Below, one piece after another: positions 40,950-51,973 of a stretch of 64,000 nt of DNA. The stretch's first letter is position 1. Every line of letters starts with the position of its first letter. The stretch covers positions 620,001-684,000 of the forward strand of contig NC_060979.1 in assembly GCF_910589235.1 (NCBI RefSeq), in the 5' to 3' direction. The position numbers were made by a program, and so were the translations under genes. The stretch comes from Vespa crabro. Lineage: Eukaryota > Arthropoda > Insecta > Hymenoptera > Vespidae. The notes beneath the pieces are model-generated. The model did not search any database. It saw nothing but the letters and a program-made list of their open reading frames with translations, and was not told where the DNA came from.

Positions 40950-42192
40950 TATATTCTATTAAATGAAAAGCATAGAAATATTGGTACACTAGGACGTAAA
41001 CGTTATACGATTGATAGACGCTGACTACCTTTTTAGGCCTTCCTTTCTTTTGTCCGATCTTTGTCTTGGCGTGAAACACTCGATCGATATTCGGCTATTT
41101 ACATTATTGGGCTGCTACCTTTCACTCCCCTTGCATACGTTACTTCTTGCATCACACTCTCTATTTCATATTTATATAAATATTTCATATTTACCAGTTC
41201 AACTCGGCGATTCATTTGCTGAATTATAAATTTTAAGAAATTTGTGGCAACTCGGATAAAATACTTTCTTCAATGCATGTAATTAATCAGCTAGGATTTT
41301 ATTTCCTTTCTATACTGCCTACATATTTGTCTCCCAAACCGCGAGACTTTCATTTCTCATTGTTAAATTTTTCCTTATCAACTATTAATTCGTACCACGT
41401 TATACGTCATCAACAGCAGCAGTGTTGCTCGATGAGTCAATAGGAGAGTTCTTTAAATTTTCATCCTCGCTTTGATTTTGTAGGATTTGGTAAAAAGACC
41501 ATTGCAGGGTGCCAAGTTGGCTTTGCAGGATGCTAGACTGGCTAATATTATGCTAAATAACTGGAATTCGACTGTGATGTTGTCCTCGATAAAAAAAAGT
41601 TAGGGAAAAACTGGACTTGATGGAAGAAGAAGCGATGACTTCGATAATGGGGGACTCTCGTGGTTTTAGCCATTTCAAGGGTCCATTGGAATATGATGCT
41701 TCATCCAAGTGAACTCTAGGTGGGAATGGATGAGTGATGCCAAGAATCTGGTACGGGATGCTATAGACCTATCCCAAATAATATGAGCAGGGTAAATTAC
41801 TGACCATTTTGCAAGCAGGCTATCGGCAGAACTTTGAGACAGATATAAGTAATTAGGAACACTGTTTCACTAAAGTGGAACAACCAAGGAGGACAACATA
41901 TGAGTACAGAGGCGGCTACAAAATATCAACTATATGGGGCTGATTCAAACTGTTTTGGAGACGTTAAAGTTATATTCTACCCATGTAGTGAATACGATGG
42001 GTTTAATGAGTACTACTTAGTGTCTATGACCTCAAAAAGGCTGAAAACGTATTTTACGTCCAGTCTATTCGAATAAGAATAAATAGTAAAGTGGATATAG
42101 CATTAGTAACAATACGTACAACGTTTTGAACTATTGTTAGTAAATAGCGGAGAGGTATTTGGTAGATGAAATCAAGAATACCAGCTTTTGAC
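40950..42192. other. No recognisable feature
   Basis: AT-rich sequence with only short random-looking frames (longest 72 codons at 41011-41229). A region at 41440-41900 is less AT-rich but has no frame or motif that I can place. No LTR or terminal-repeat match was found. Confidence 0.4.
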
Positions 42193-42893
42193 TTAACTCT
42201 TTGAGGCACGGCGGGATTAAAAGTGTCCCAACTTTTTGATGCATTTCACGGCATGGTGGGACATTTTTAGTCCTACTTCGAAATCTTACAGTAGCTGCAT
42301 GTGCTTAGATATATATTTCGCCTTATTTATATAAAACAATTGGTAATGTCTTCAAACAATGTTACAAATGTATTCCTTATGTTGGAAACATTCAACAGGC
42401 AGTTACCGGTTGACCAATGGCTATACGGAATGTTTATTGCACCAACTTTTTTTTCTTAGTTTCATGTAAAAAATCAGATATTCATCTAAATGGTAATAGC
42501 CTAACTCCAGCAAGAGAAAGTGTCAACTATGATAAACTGTACAAAATTCGTCCATTCTTAGACAAGATACAAGAAAATTTCAAAAAAAATTATAGTCCTG
42601 CTCTCAGATCAATGAATATATGATAAAATTTAAAGGTTGTAGTTCGATCAAACAATATCTTCCGAAAAAAATAATGAAAAGAGGATACAAATTGTGGCTT
42701 CTGGCAGATAAATCGGGTTATTGCTACAGATTTGATACACATTATAATAAAATATTAAATCTTCTAATTACTTCGTAGCATTCCGTACAGCATCTAATTA
42801 CTTCGTAGCGTACTTCAGTGTCAACTACTCAGTGATGCGATCCATTCAAAGCGATCACATTGTAGCGCAAGCGCTCCGTAGCGGAAGGGTTAA
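42193..42893 (+). mobile_element. Short piggyBac derivative with a transposase fragment
   Basis: It is bounded by TTAA at 42193-42196 and 42890-42893. The left end reads TTAACTCTTTGAGGC and the right end, read inward, TTAACCCTTCCGCTACGG, so a short imperfect inverted repeat (TTAACYCTT) is present. Inside, the plus strand carries a piggyBac transposase piece (below). At 701 bases it is far below full length, so it is a deletion derivative that could move only with help. Near the right end a 15-base CTAATTACTTCGTAG repeat occurs twice. Confidence 0.75.
42450..42775 (+). pseudogene. piggyBac transposase fragment
   Basis: Frame 42417-42623 reads KIRPFLDKIQENFKKNYSPAL. After a shift the next frame reads IKFKGCSSIKQYLPKKIMKRGYKLWLLADKSGYCYRFD. 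This is the middle of a piggyBac DDE transposase, around the first catalytic aspartate (normally D-E-S/A-M). In this copy the DES is altered by the frameshift. N- and C-terminal parts are missing. Confidence 0.75.
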
Positions 42894-42903
42894 TATTATA
42901 TAT

Positions 42904-43680
42904 ATAACTTTCGTATATGTATACATATGTGGATGTTCGAGATTATTACTTGTCCCTTGCTTTCTTTCCTGTCGAGTTACGCTCTTTGCCAGCCGAAAGA
43001 TGTTCACACGACGTCTTTGAATATCAACTCTCCACGAGCTCTCTTTTTGCTTTCTTTGTTATACGAGGGCGTCATTTTAGTCTGTCCGGTCAATAGTCAC
43101 GCTTTGTCTCTCTAAACTCGCATAGCATCTTATTTCTCGTGAATCTACTTTCATTAAAATTATAATTTTTAATTAATAAAAAGTGAGCTTCCTGTGTTAT
43201 TTATTTGACGTCGATATTATCCACATATGGAACATGGTCCTTCAAACCGATTATTGATGAATATTAGTAAAAAAAAATTGTGACAAACAACAGTAAACAT
43301 TTTCATTCTCCCATGCAATACAGACAATCGTTCGTGAGTGAGAATATGGTGAAACATAATAGAAAGACATCATGGCTATATCGATCATATTTTTTCGCAA
43401 AATTGTCGATCTTAAAGCAATACGTTACATATATATTTATGGGTAGTACAACGAGACACAACAGTGTACGTTTTCATAATCACACTTGTACGAAAAATTG
43501 CTAGATTTTCAACGATAAGCGTTATGTTATAAAATCGTCGTGTAGCATGCATCACACGAAGACAAACACGTCGGCGTCGCAAAAAGACGTGTTCGACAAC
43601 GGTCGGTTCAATTTTCATTGGCGTTTCACAAATCTCCAAATTTTTATCCTCTTTTCCTCAGTTACTCCTATATAATAACT
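42904..43680 (+). repeat. Presumed 5' LTR and leader of BEL/Pao copy 3
   Basis: A non-coding stretch lies between the piggyBac derivative and the BEL/Pao gag start. At 43214-43235 it contains TATTATCCACATATGGAACATGGTCCTTCAAACC, in pieces of which GGAACATGGTCCTTC resembles the BEL/Pao region where the LTR meets the primer-binding site. Neither the LTR start nor a 3' counterpart can be shown, because the element is truncated. Call by position and resemblance only. Confidence 0.35.
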
Positions 43681-43693
43681 TTGTCTTGATATC

Positions 43694-45080
43694 ATGTCGG
43701 AAGAAGACGTTAAAAAAGCAAAAGCAAAGCACAATACGATTAAAGGCGTTCTCACAAGAGCGGAAACATGTCTCGCTCGTTATTGTATTTAAATACCGTA
43801 ATTCTCACACAATTACATCAGCGTAAAACAAAAATAGACACAATGTGGGGCAATTTTGATCAGGTTCAAATACAAATCGATTTGGCAAAAGAAGGTGCAA
43901 TTTCGCAAGAAGCAAGGACAAATTTCGAAGAACCATATTTCAATATCATTTCTCGATTCGATGAGATCATGGCGATATAAGAGAGATCACAAGGAGAATA
44001 TCGTAACGTGGGTCCAAATCACATTGATGGTGAAAATCAAAATCAAAATGATGATCAAATCGAAATTCACAAAAAGAATATGTAAATAATAATTTGTGAT
44101 TGCCGAAGATTGAATTTTTAATATTTTCAGATCGTTACAAAAAATGGTATCTATTTCACGATACACTTCATTCGCTTATACCCAAAGTAGAGCATATTCC
44201 GAGCATACAAACATTTCATTATTTGAGATCTTTGCTTTATGGTGAAGTTGCCGAGGTCATACCAGTCGCTCGTGGTTTCCGTGGATAATTATGTCGAGGT
44301 TTCGAGATGCTTCCACAAATATATAGATAATAAATGATTCATCGTTCAAAAACACATAAAAGCAATTTTCGATTAGCCCTCCGTGTTTAAAAAAAATCAC
44401 GCATGATTGCGATCGTCGATGATATGTCGAAACACAAAAGCGCCTTGAGAGCCTTAGGCCGAGCGATAATCGAATGGGATGATCGCCTCGAGTATGTAAT
44501 CACAAGTAAGCTCGACGTTGTCACAAATCGAGAATGGGAAAACAGCCTAAGGGAACCAGAAATCTCGACCTTGTTAGATTTAACAATTTTAAATTCATGA
44601 ATCACAGATGTTATATGTTGAAAATTATTCAAAGAAAAGCGTCACAATCGTCTACTCCTTCAATCCTCAGCAAACAATGGCAAACAAAGCCGACTTCGCT
44701 CAATGTCACAAATCAAACTAACAAATGCACCATTTCTTAGGACGAGCATTTCGAGTTCATGTGCGAAAGTTTACTGAAGATGTCAGTTCTGCAAAAGCAG
44801 TCAAGGACAACAAACCGTGCCTGCATTGTTTACGATCTATCTTACACCGCACGAAAGATTGTCAAGTCGGTGGTTGTAAAACTTACTGCAATAGATACAA
44901 CACACTTATATACTTTTCCATCAATTCCGCAAGGCGATTTGGCAAAACCAATCGAAAGATTTACATCAGATTATATCGGCAGCCAAACATACACTGTATG
45001 ATCATGATAGGTCATAGGTTGTCCACAGCAATCATTCATGTGTTGGAGGTTGTAAAGGCATTTCCGTCGATATTTGTTGG
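43694..45080 (+). pseudogene. BEL/Pao copy 3 Gag, broken
   Basis: The ATG at 43694 begins MSEEDVKKAKAKHNTIKGVLTR, typical of BEL/Pao Gag. Pieces follow in shifting frames: 43768-43980 (LHQRKTKIDTMWGNFDQVQIQ), 44100-44288 (LPKIEFLIFSDRYKKWYLFHD, HYLRSLLYGEVAEV; the DUF1759 block), 44403-44600 (LRALGRAIIEWDDRLEYVI), and 44725-45102 with the knuckle CLHCLRSILHRTKDCQVGGC. Gag would form the particle and bind RNA. At least five frame changes are visible. Confidence 0.8.
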
Positions 45081-45094
45081 ACAGATTAATCTGT

Positions 45095-46000
45095 CCAACT
45101 GATAGAAGATCATCCAATCCTTCGAAAAACTCTTTTCGGTTGGGTATTGGACGGATTGACTGAAAAGACGAAACAGACTGGAGCTCGAAACGATTTTTAT
45201 TACAATCTTATCACAAATCAACAACTGAACACAATTTTCACGAAATTTTGAGAAAGCGAGCAATGCCCACAGCGAGTTAATCTCACGACCGAGAAAAATT
45301 TTTGTGATTATTATTTTGTTCAAATTTATCGCAAAGACGAGGACGGTCGTTTCGTAGTGCAGTTTCCGTTCCAAATGGATACGACTGCGCAGCACGGCAA
45401 TTTCAATGGTACAGCATTGCGACGATTCAACGCATTGGATCGAAAGCTCGAAAAGAATACGAAGTAAGGATTCAATACACGGAATTTCTTAGCGAGTATC
45501 AACGACTAAGCCACAGAAGTGAATCGATGATCAAGATTTGTCGTCAGCGGAATATTATTTACTGCGTATATCCAGTCAAAGATACGTATTTCACAATAAA
45601 GTTACATGTTGTGTTTGACGCATTTTGCAAGACCTCGAAAAGAGTTCCTATCGTGCTGCTACCTCCGAAACACAAAATTACGAAGATGTTGATCATGAAC
45701 GAGCATCAAAGATTACTTCATCCTGGTCCTCAATCTACTCTAGCTTCTTTGCGACAACGTTTTTGATCAATTACTGGAAAAATACGTTAAGACGTTTCAC
45801 GCGAAATTATTTTAAATATTTTCGTACTGCACCAATTGCAAAACAGATAATTATGGGTGTTCTCCCGACTCCTAAAATATCCCTAGCGAAACCATTCGTC
45901 TATTGCAAAATAGACTATTGCAGTGTTTGTATCCTTGTCATGCAAGATAATCCATCACAAATAAGTTTTCAATTTGTCGACAAAGTCATATTTAAACACA
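45095..46000 (+). pseudogene. BEL/Pao copy 3 Pol remnants
   Basis: After a deletion that removed the protease, the frame reads EDHPILRKTLFGWVLDGLT, the strand preceding the reverse transcriptase in BEL/Pao, then DEDGRFVVQFPFQM and RRFNALDRKLEKNTK. The catalytic core is missing. Next comes the integrase start (RLLHPGPQSTLASLRQRF, about 45700-45765) and frame 45625-46176 with CKIDYCSVCIL, near the first aspartate. From about 46000 the frame runs into the tandem repeat. Confidence 0.7.
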
Positions 46001-46890
46001 CTCAAAATATCATTCGCGAAAAGGAATTCCCTCCGATGTTTACACCGATAAAAATACAAATTTCATTGAAGCCGGAACCATTTCTGGCGGAGGTTGAGAA
46101 ATCCTCTAATAAATTTATTAGTTTCAGAATTGATTTCGTTAAAAAAATGGCGTCATTCCATAATTATAATTCATAGAATATCCTCAGAAGATTACCGCAT
46201 TATTATTTTACACGTGAGAACATACCTATTGATCTCCGTATTAGTGCAGTAAAAGAATAATTCAATTTTTCATGCTATCGATGCATTTCATGGCTGCATA
46301 GGCGGAAATTGTGGTAATTCAAATCTTATAAAATCTTTAATATTTCGAATTTTAATAAAGCAAGACTTGATTCTTATGTATTTAGATCTGACAATTTTAT
46401 TGAGAATACCTCCATAACTTTAGAACCATTTCTAGCAGAATTTGAGCGTTCCCTATTGAATTGTTACGATCACGTTGACAAATGATCGCTATTCCTTAGT
46501 TATAACTCATAGAATATCCTAACAAAATTTTTGGGTTGTTCTACACATTTACACGCGTTTTTTGAGCCATATTTCAATGGAATCGATATTTCTACTTCTC
46601 GTGTACTTTAATTTAGCTATAAACATGAAAGTCCTTGTAATTCAAATCTAATTAATCTTGAAGACTTGGAATCTCATTAAAGCAAAACTTCTTTTGTTTT
46701 CTATTGAGAATATTTCTAGAAATCTAGGACTACTTTTTACATAATACGAACAATCGATATTAATTTATTTCAGAATCAATCCCATCTACGAAATGCTGCA
46801 ATTTCAAATTCATAGGATATCCCTAGAAGACCGTTATATTCCTGTTATTCACTTGAAATCGTGTTGGTTGAAACTGGTATTAATGCAACC
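46000..46890. repeat. Degenerate tandem repeat, unit about 300-350 bases
   Basis: Recurring landmarks are CCATTTCT(G/A)GC(G/A)GA at 46078 and 46429 (351 bases apart); the TTATAATTCATAGAATATCCT type at about 46157, 46500 and 46805; AATTCAAATCT(T/A)AT; and AATTTTAATAAAGCAA and CATTAAAGCAAAACTT. About two and a half to three units, highly diverged. It follows the BEL/Pao remnant and ends at the duplicated unit. Confidence 0.6.
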
Positions 46891-47102
46891 AAACAATATT
46901 TGAACTATTCACGTGCGATATCTTGTTTGTAATTATTTCAAGCAATAACTGCAAATAGCAGATAAAAGCTGAAATAGACACAATTGTAACCTCATCCAAC
47001 ACCCGACAGCTATAGGTGCATACGGCTTGCACGAGCTGCCGTAATCGCATCCAACCCCGATATCCATAGGTCCATACGGCTTGCACGAGCTATCGCAACC
47101 AT

Positions 47103-47112
47103 CCTATAAAAT
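47103..47112 (+). promoter_or_regulatory. TATA-box-like promoter element
   Basis: CCTATAAAATAATAA follows the 54-base repeats and lies about 50 bases before the ATG of the small ORF. The same box is at 54887-54900 in the second copy. Position suggests a core promoter, with transcription starting near the ORF start. Confidence 0.4.
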
Positions 47113-47157
47113 AATAACTTGTGTTATTACTCTCGTTTTCATCTCTCGTCTCCCTTA

Positions 47158-47421
47158 ATGCCGAGAACACGACGAGGCGGTAGAAAGTATCACCTACGGC
47201 AGTTGCTCGCAGCGTATTTTAATCCTTATCATTACCGCGGAGACGTACGAGTCGAGTCGTTCCGGAACACGAGCTACCACGAAGTACTACAATATCGTCT
47301 TGTGCCAATCACCATCGAGAGCACCGTCTACATACCAAGGGATTTAGAACCATCAGATCCCAGAGCAAAAAACGATCCGGAGGTACCTGTCAGCGTTGCA
47401 GAGCTAGAAGACCGCGAATAG
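47158..47421 (+). CDS. 87-residue protein of unknown function, copy 1
   Basis: The ATG at 47158 opens an uninterrupted frame to a stop at 47419-47421. The protein starts with a very basic stretch (MPRTRRGGRKYHLRQLL), continues with tyrosine- and arginine-rich residues (FNPYHYRGDVRVESFRN) and ends acidic (PEVPVSVAELEDRE). I recognise no domain. The second copy differs at about five bases, three silent, with no indel, whereas flanking sequence has indels. A TTG start 13 codons upstream is possible but less likely. It could be an accessory or Gag-start ORF of an LTR element, or chance. Confidence 0.45.
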   Translation: MPRTRRGGRKYHLRQLLAAYFNPYHYRGDVRVESFRNTSYHEVLQYRLVPITIESTVYIPRDLEPSDPRAKNDPEVPVSVAELEDRE

Positions 47422-48326
47422 GTGTCTATCCTGTGCCACAAATTGCACACAGCAGGTGATGGCCAAAAAGGACACGAATCTCACACAGATTTGAACTCCT
47501 CAAGATAAGTTTCGAGCGAGAAAAAATTTTTTGAGGACCGAACCAAGTATGTCGTAACAAGGGTACCCTAGATTGAGCTCAATTTAAAATAATTAAATGT
47601 TTGTAAATAGGACTTGTGCTGCCATTAATCTGTAGTTGAGATATTGTTATCAGTCAGATTAGAAAAGATCTAAGTGAACTTGAAACTAGAAGATCGTTTC
47701 TAAGCGCCCAGAAAATGTGACTAATAATAACGAGTTATCATTTATCTTCTAAAGGAATTCGGCCAAAGAGGACGTGATATGCGAAAGTTTCATCATATTC
47801 GGATATTTTTATTGAGAGAATTAATCTGCTAAACTGTTCATTGTAAATAACTTGTTCTTATTTGTTGTTTATTAAAGTTCTTTTTCGTTGAAAAGCATGG
47901 TTGCGTGTAACAATTTTGGAAGTTCATCTGGGACATAACGAAACGTATCTTCACGAAATAGACAGGAAAATCGGCGAGGAAAAGAAGAAAGAGAGAAGAA
48001 GATACAAACGCTCACTCTAGTCTACGAACTTGTCTGAGAGCTCCAGGGGAATTTAAGCAACAATTGAAGGAATTCGTAGTGGAGAGGAGGCGAAATGATG
48101 AATTTGTTGCGCGAACAAAAATTCGTCTCTGTTTTTTAGAAGAGGAACCATATCAGATAAGTATTAGGTGTACTAGAAAGTTCTGTTTGTTCCGATTACA
48201 GGTTTCAACAAGTATGCGCACGGAAGTAGTTAACACGTAGAATGGCACGGAATGACCATGCCATTCGTCAAGCCGAATTAGATAACCATTCCGGCGCGAA
48301 CGGGCAACATAGTAAAAATAAAAACT

Positions 48327-49120
48327 TTGAAAGAAGAAAATAAAACTGGCTACGTGCCTCGACTAAGATTAGGAGAAGGAATTTATGCAGATGAGGCCAT
48401 TGTAAATAGTAACAATGGAGAAGCCTTTATCAAAATAATTAATACAAAGGAGGAAGATGTAAATGTTACAATTCCAAAGGTCGAACTACAAGATTTCGAT
48501 ACGGTCGATACGTGCATTATATTAAATTCAGAAAACAAACTCACGGACATAGAGAAAGGAAGAATAAGAAATTCTTATCTCTCCGTTAAAAACAATTCGT
48601 CAATCGCGACCAATAAGTCAAGAATGCAGACCTTATCTCCACTAGGGCGAGATAACGATGCACGAGACACAGAATGCCTTACGTACGAGACCGAGATTAC
48701 GAAATCGGCAAAGGCCGCCACGAGTCTTTCCCCCTCCATTTCCTCTCACACTCGCACTTGTAAACCAGTCACTAACACAATTAACGAACGCTATGTTACA
48801 GCCTTAAAAAACATAGATCTGAGATCATTGAACACGGAAGAAACTAACACGGCAAAACAGATGATAAAAGAATCAACGGATTTATTTCATTTACCAGGAG
48901 ATAAGCTAACCTATACTAACGCAATAACACATAAGATAGAAACGGTGGATTCAACACCAATCTCCATTAAACAGCATTGATTTCCTCCCGTTCGCAAGGA
49001 CGAAATAAACAAACAGATAAACGAACTTTTGGGGAACGAAGTCATCTAACCTTCTACATTACCTTATATTTCTCCTCTATGGATCGTTCCAAAAAAAGCA
49101 AGCACCGACGGGAAAAAACG
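48327..49120 (+). pseudogene. pol: Pol linker and start of reverse transcriptase, copy E
   Basis: 217 open codons (48327-48980) cover the post-protease linker (TGYVPRLRLGEGIYADEAIV, NTKEEDVNVTI) and the segment before reverse transcriptase (LFHLPGDKLTYTNAITHKIE). A TGA at 48978-48980 replaces the expected arginine of Y-R-F-P-P. The same frame continues with two stops through WIVPKKAS and VIDYRMLNEKT to about 49165, then shifts. Confidence 0.75.
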
Positions 49121-49618
49121 ATGGCGATTAGTAATCGATTACCGCATGTTAAACGAAAAGACAGTTACACTTTACCCAACATCACAGAAATATTAGTCCA
49201 ACTAGGAAGCGCGAAGTACTTTAGTACATTTGATTTAGCATCCGGATTTCATCAGATCGCAATGAGTAAGGAAGACGCCCCGAAAACGGCTTTCTTGACC
49301 CCTTATGGTCATTATGAATTTACTTTCGGTTTAAAAAACGCTCCCTCCACATTTCAGCGATTAATGAACTCAATTCTCACAGGACTGGAAGGAAACGAAC
49401 TCTTCATTTACCTAGATGATATAGTTATTTACTCCAGCTCTTTATCAGAACACATCATAAAATATCGGAAATTATGTGATCGATTGAGAACCGCAGGACT
49501 AAAATTACAACCCGAGAAGTGTAACTTCCTCAGAAAAGAAATAACGTATTTAGGGCATATAATAAGTTCGGACGGCGTGAAACGCGATCCAGGAAAGATA
49601 AGAGCCGTGAAAGAATAA
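49121..49618 (+). pseudogene. pol: Reverse transcriptase of copy E
   Basis: The frame reads YTLPNITEILVQLGSAKYFS, TFDLASGFHQIAMSK, TAFLTPYGHYEF, FGLKNAPSTFQRLM and ELFIYLDDIVIYSSS, with the catalytic box complete, then CNFLRKEITYLGHII. Two or three residues around the RMP of RMPFGL are missing. A TAA at 49616-49618 ends the frame right before the connection domain; the same reading frame continues afterwards. This is the second-best reverse transcriptase in the window. Confidence 0.85.
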
Positions 49619-50365
49619 CTAGTACCACGTTCAGCTAAAAACATTAAGCAGTTCTTAGGATTCGCCGGTTACTACAGACGATTTATACCTAATTTCTCAG
49701 TAATAAGCAAACCTCTTACGAATCTTTTAAAAAAGAATGTTCCATTCAAAGGGAAAAGCAATCAAGATAGAGCATTCAGAACGTTAGTAAATCAACTATG
49801 TCAAGAACCACTTCTTCAATATCCAGACTTCTCGAAACCTTTCGTTGTTACTACCGACGCATCTAATTACGCTATAGGTGGTATACTAAGTCAAGGTGGA
49901 ATAGGAAAGGATTTACCTATTGCATACACATCTAGACTTCTTAACCAAGCAGAGCAGAACTATTCAACTATAGAAAAGGAACTGCTAGCTATTATCTACG
50001 CAGTAAACTACTTTAGGCCCTACCTCTATGGTACTAATTTTTCACTCGTAACGGACCATAGACCGCTGGTATGGTTAAATTCAGTCAAAGATCCGACATC
50101 AAGACTAATACGTTGGAGATTAAAGTTAGCCGAGTATGAGTATAATATAGTGTATAAAGCAGGGAAAAGAAACATGAACGCAGACGCATTATCGAGAAAC
50201 CCCGTTGAAAAATACAAACAAATACTCCCCATAGTAGGGACAAGCTCAAGTGAGGAATATATATACGTCCTCAATTATATACGTCCAAGAGTAAACAAAC
50301 GCACCCTCAAGATAGAGAAGCGAACGATACAACGCGTGAAGCCACTCGACCCTCACTTAACGTAA
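49619..50365 (+). pseudogene. pol: Connection and RNase H of copy E
   Basis: The reading frame of the reverse transcriptase goes on without a stop for about 248 codons: GFAGYYRRFIPNFSVIS, LQYPDFSKPFVVTTDASNYAI, QAEQNYSTIEKELLAIIYAV, VTDHRPLVWLNSVKDPTSRL and NADALSRNPVEK. The catalytic aspartate, glutamate and distal aspartate are all present. It has no ATG of its own because it is internal to Pol. It looks intact except for the stop immediately before it. Confidence 0.85.
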
Positions 50366-51026
50366 ACGACGAACCAGACGATACAAATGACGAAGCCTCG
50401 ACCGACGAAACCTACTCACACGTCGACAGAACAATGATAGAAATTAAGGTTAGAATAATAATGCATAATGGTAATATTGCTTTTTTCATAACTACCAACG
50501 GAACACCGATCGATATAGGCGCAAAGGAACTCGCCGACAATAATAAACTACCCACATTACTGATGTAACGCTCAGAAGAGTGAAAATTACTAAAATAGGT
50601 AAAAGATATTTAATAGCATTACCCGTCAAGGAGAGAATATCGCTTTCAACGCAATTCGAAAACTTAGAAGACGTCCTTCATTCTCTTCTAGACGCGGCTA
50701 TCGAATTACAGCTAAAAACTATCGCGATCACTAAGGGACCAGTGGGCAACATACCCTGGGCTAACGTGAAACGAAAAATCTACTCGATCTTCTTAGAAAG
50801 CGAAACGAAAATAATCGTACTAAAACACGAAATTGTAATACTCAAAGAGATCGAACGAATAGGCATCATCTATGACAACCACTCGACACCGTTAGGCGGA
50901 CACAAGGGTGTTTCAAAAACATACTTAAGGATTAGACAAAAGTATTATTGGCCGAACCTGAAGCAAGATATACAAAACTTTATACAACAATGTAAAAGCT
51001 GTCAGACGAAGAAGCTCGTCAGATAA
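50366..51026 (+). pseudogene. pol: Linker and integrase zinc domain of copy E
   Basis: The linker has a stop near 50365 and a shift near 50560. Frame 50580-51026 then carries DNHSTPLGGHKGVSKTY, KYYWPNLKQDIQNF and CKSCQTKKLVR with the HHCC residues. It ends at TAA 51024-51026 just after LVR. The equivalent codon in copy D is sense. Confidence 0.75.
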
Positions 51027-51041
51027 AAAACACATCAGCCT

Positions 51042-51887
51042 ATGACTATCACCGATACGCCCGGGAAGGCGTTCGATAAAATATCAATGGATGTCGTAGG
51101 ACCGTTATCAACCACGAAATCCGGAAAAAGTTATATACTAACTATTCAAGACCTTATTACTAAATATTTATTGGCAATTCCTCTCCGACAAGTTTCTTCG
51201 GAAGAAATAGCAGATGCGTTTATAAAAAACGTAATATGCCGTTTTGGCTCTCCAAAAGGTATCTTAACTGATCAAGGCTCTAATTTTCTGTCAGAACTAA
51301 TGAAAGCAGTAGCTAAAAAGTTTCAGATCCATCAGTACCAGACGAGCGCGTATCACCCGCAATCGAACGGCTCGATCGAACGATCGCATCTTGTCCTTAT
51401 CGAATTCTTAAAACACTTTATTACCGATAATAACGAATGGGACGGATGGATCGAAATAGCAATGTTTTCATACAACACGAGCGTATACGAAGGAACGCTA
51501 TACACGCCAGATGAGTTAGTATTCGGTCAACTAGCACGAACACCTAACGAATCTACATATAACGACCTACAAAACGAAACTTACGCACACTATTTAGGAA
51601 CTTTAAACGAGCAGATAAATAGAGCACAGGAAGCCGCAAAACGAAACCTAATTAATGCAAAAAACCGATCGAAAAGAGACTATGATAAAAAGCAAAGAGT
51701 CGTAGATTTTAAGGTAGGAAACAAGATATATCTCCAGAAAGGATTACAAAAGGGTAAATTCGACGACAAATATATAAGACAGTTTGAGATAGTCGAAATT
51801 TTAAACAAGCATAATGTAATAATACGTACCGACATCGGCTACCACGTGGTACACGCCAATAGACTTAAGCTCGATAAATTGAGATAA
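51042..51887 (+). pseudogene. pol: Integrase catalytic core and tail of copy E
   Basis: 281 codons without a stop, the longest clean integrase here. The catalytic triad is visible: aspartate in MDVVGP, aspartate in ILTDQGSNF and glutamate in GSIERSHLV. The C-terminal tail reads RDYDKKQRVVDFKVGNKIYL and VHANRLKLDKLR. The apparent ATG at 51042 is internal, as the zinc domain precedes it after one stop. The enzyme inserts element DNA. The next feature, 8 bases on, is the conserved stem-loop. Confidence 0.85.
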
Positions 51888-51894
51888 GGGTCGA

Positions 51895-51973
51895 CATCAT
51901 GGAAACATATAATACCGATAACGGGTTATTTTCAGCGCAGCATGGCGCTATGATTGCTCTCCCTTCCATGATG
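51895..51973 (+). promoter_or_regulatory. Conserved stem-loop between pol and env, copy E
   Basis: CATCATGGAA (51895-51904) is perfectly complementary to TTCCATGATG (51964-51973), a 10-base-pair stem. Two inner hairpins fit within: CCG-ATAA-CGG at 51914-51923, and AGCGC (51934-51938) with GCGCT (51945-51949). Copy D (20692-20764) forms the same outer and last inner stems. Downstream, both copies keep TCCCCCACCAT. The interval is noncoding and precedes the env ATG by about 130 bases. Role unknown; RNA export, splicing control or packaging are possibilities. Confidence 0.6.

Larger units (their letters stand above)
46983..48220 (+). repeat. Duplicated 1.2-kb unit, copy 1
   Basis: It matches 54777-56003 in the same orientation with few changes. 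Order: two units of a 54-55-base repeat (TGCATACGGCTTGCACGAGC core) to 47100; TATAAAATAA at 47106; an 87-codon ORF; an AT-rich stretch with TTTATTAAAG near 47868; TGTAACAATTTTGGAAG near 47910; a purine-rich section; and the first 57 bases of a mariner (48164-48220). The promoter/poly(A)-like order resembles an LTR plus leader of an unidentified element. Confidence 0.75.
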
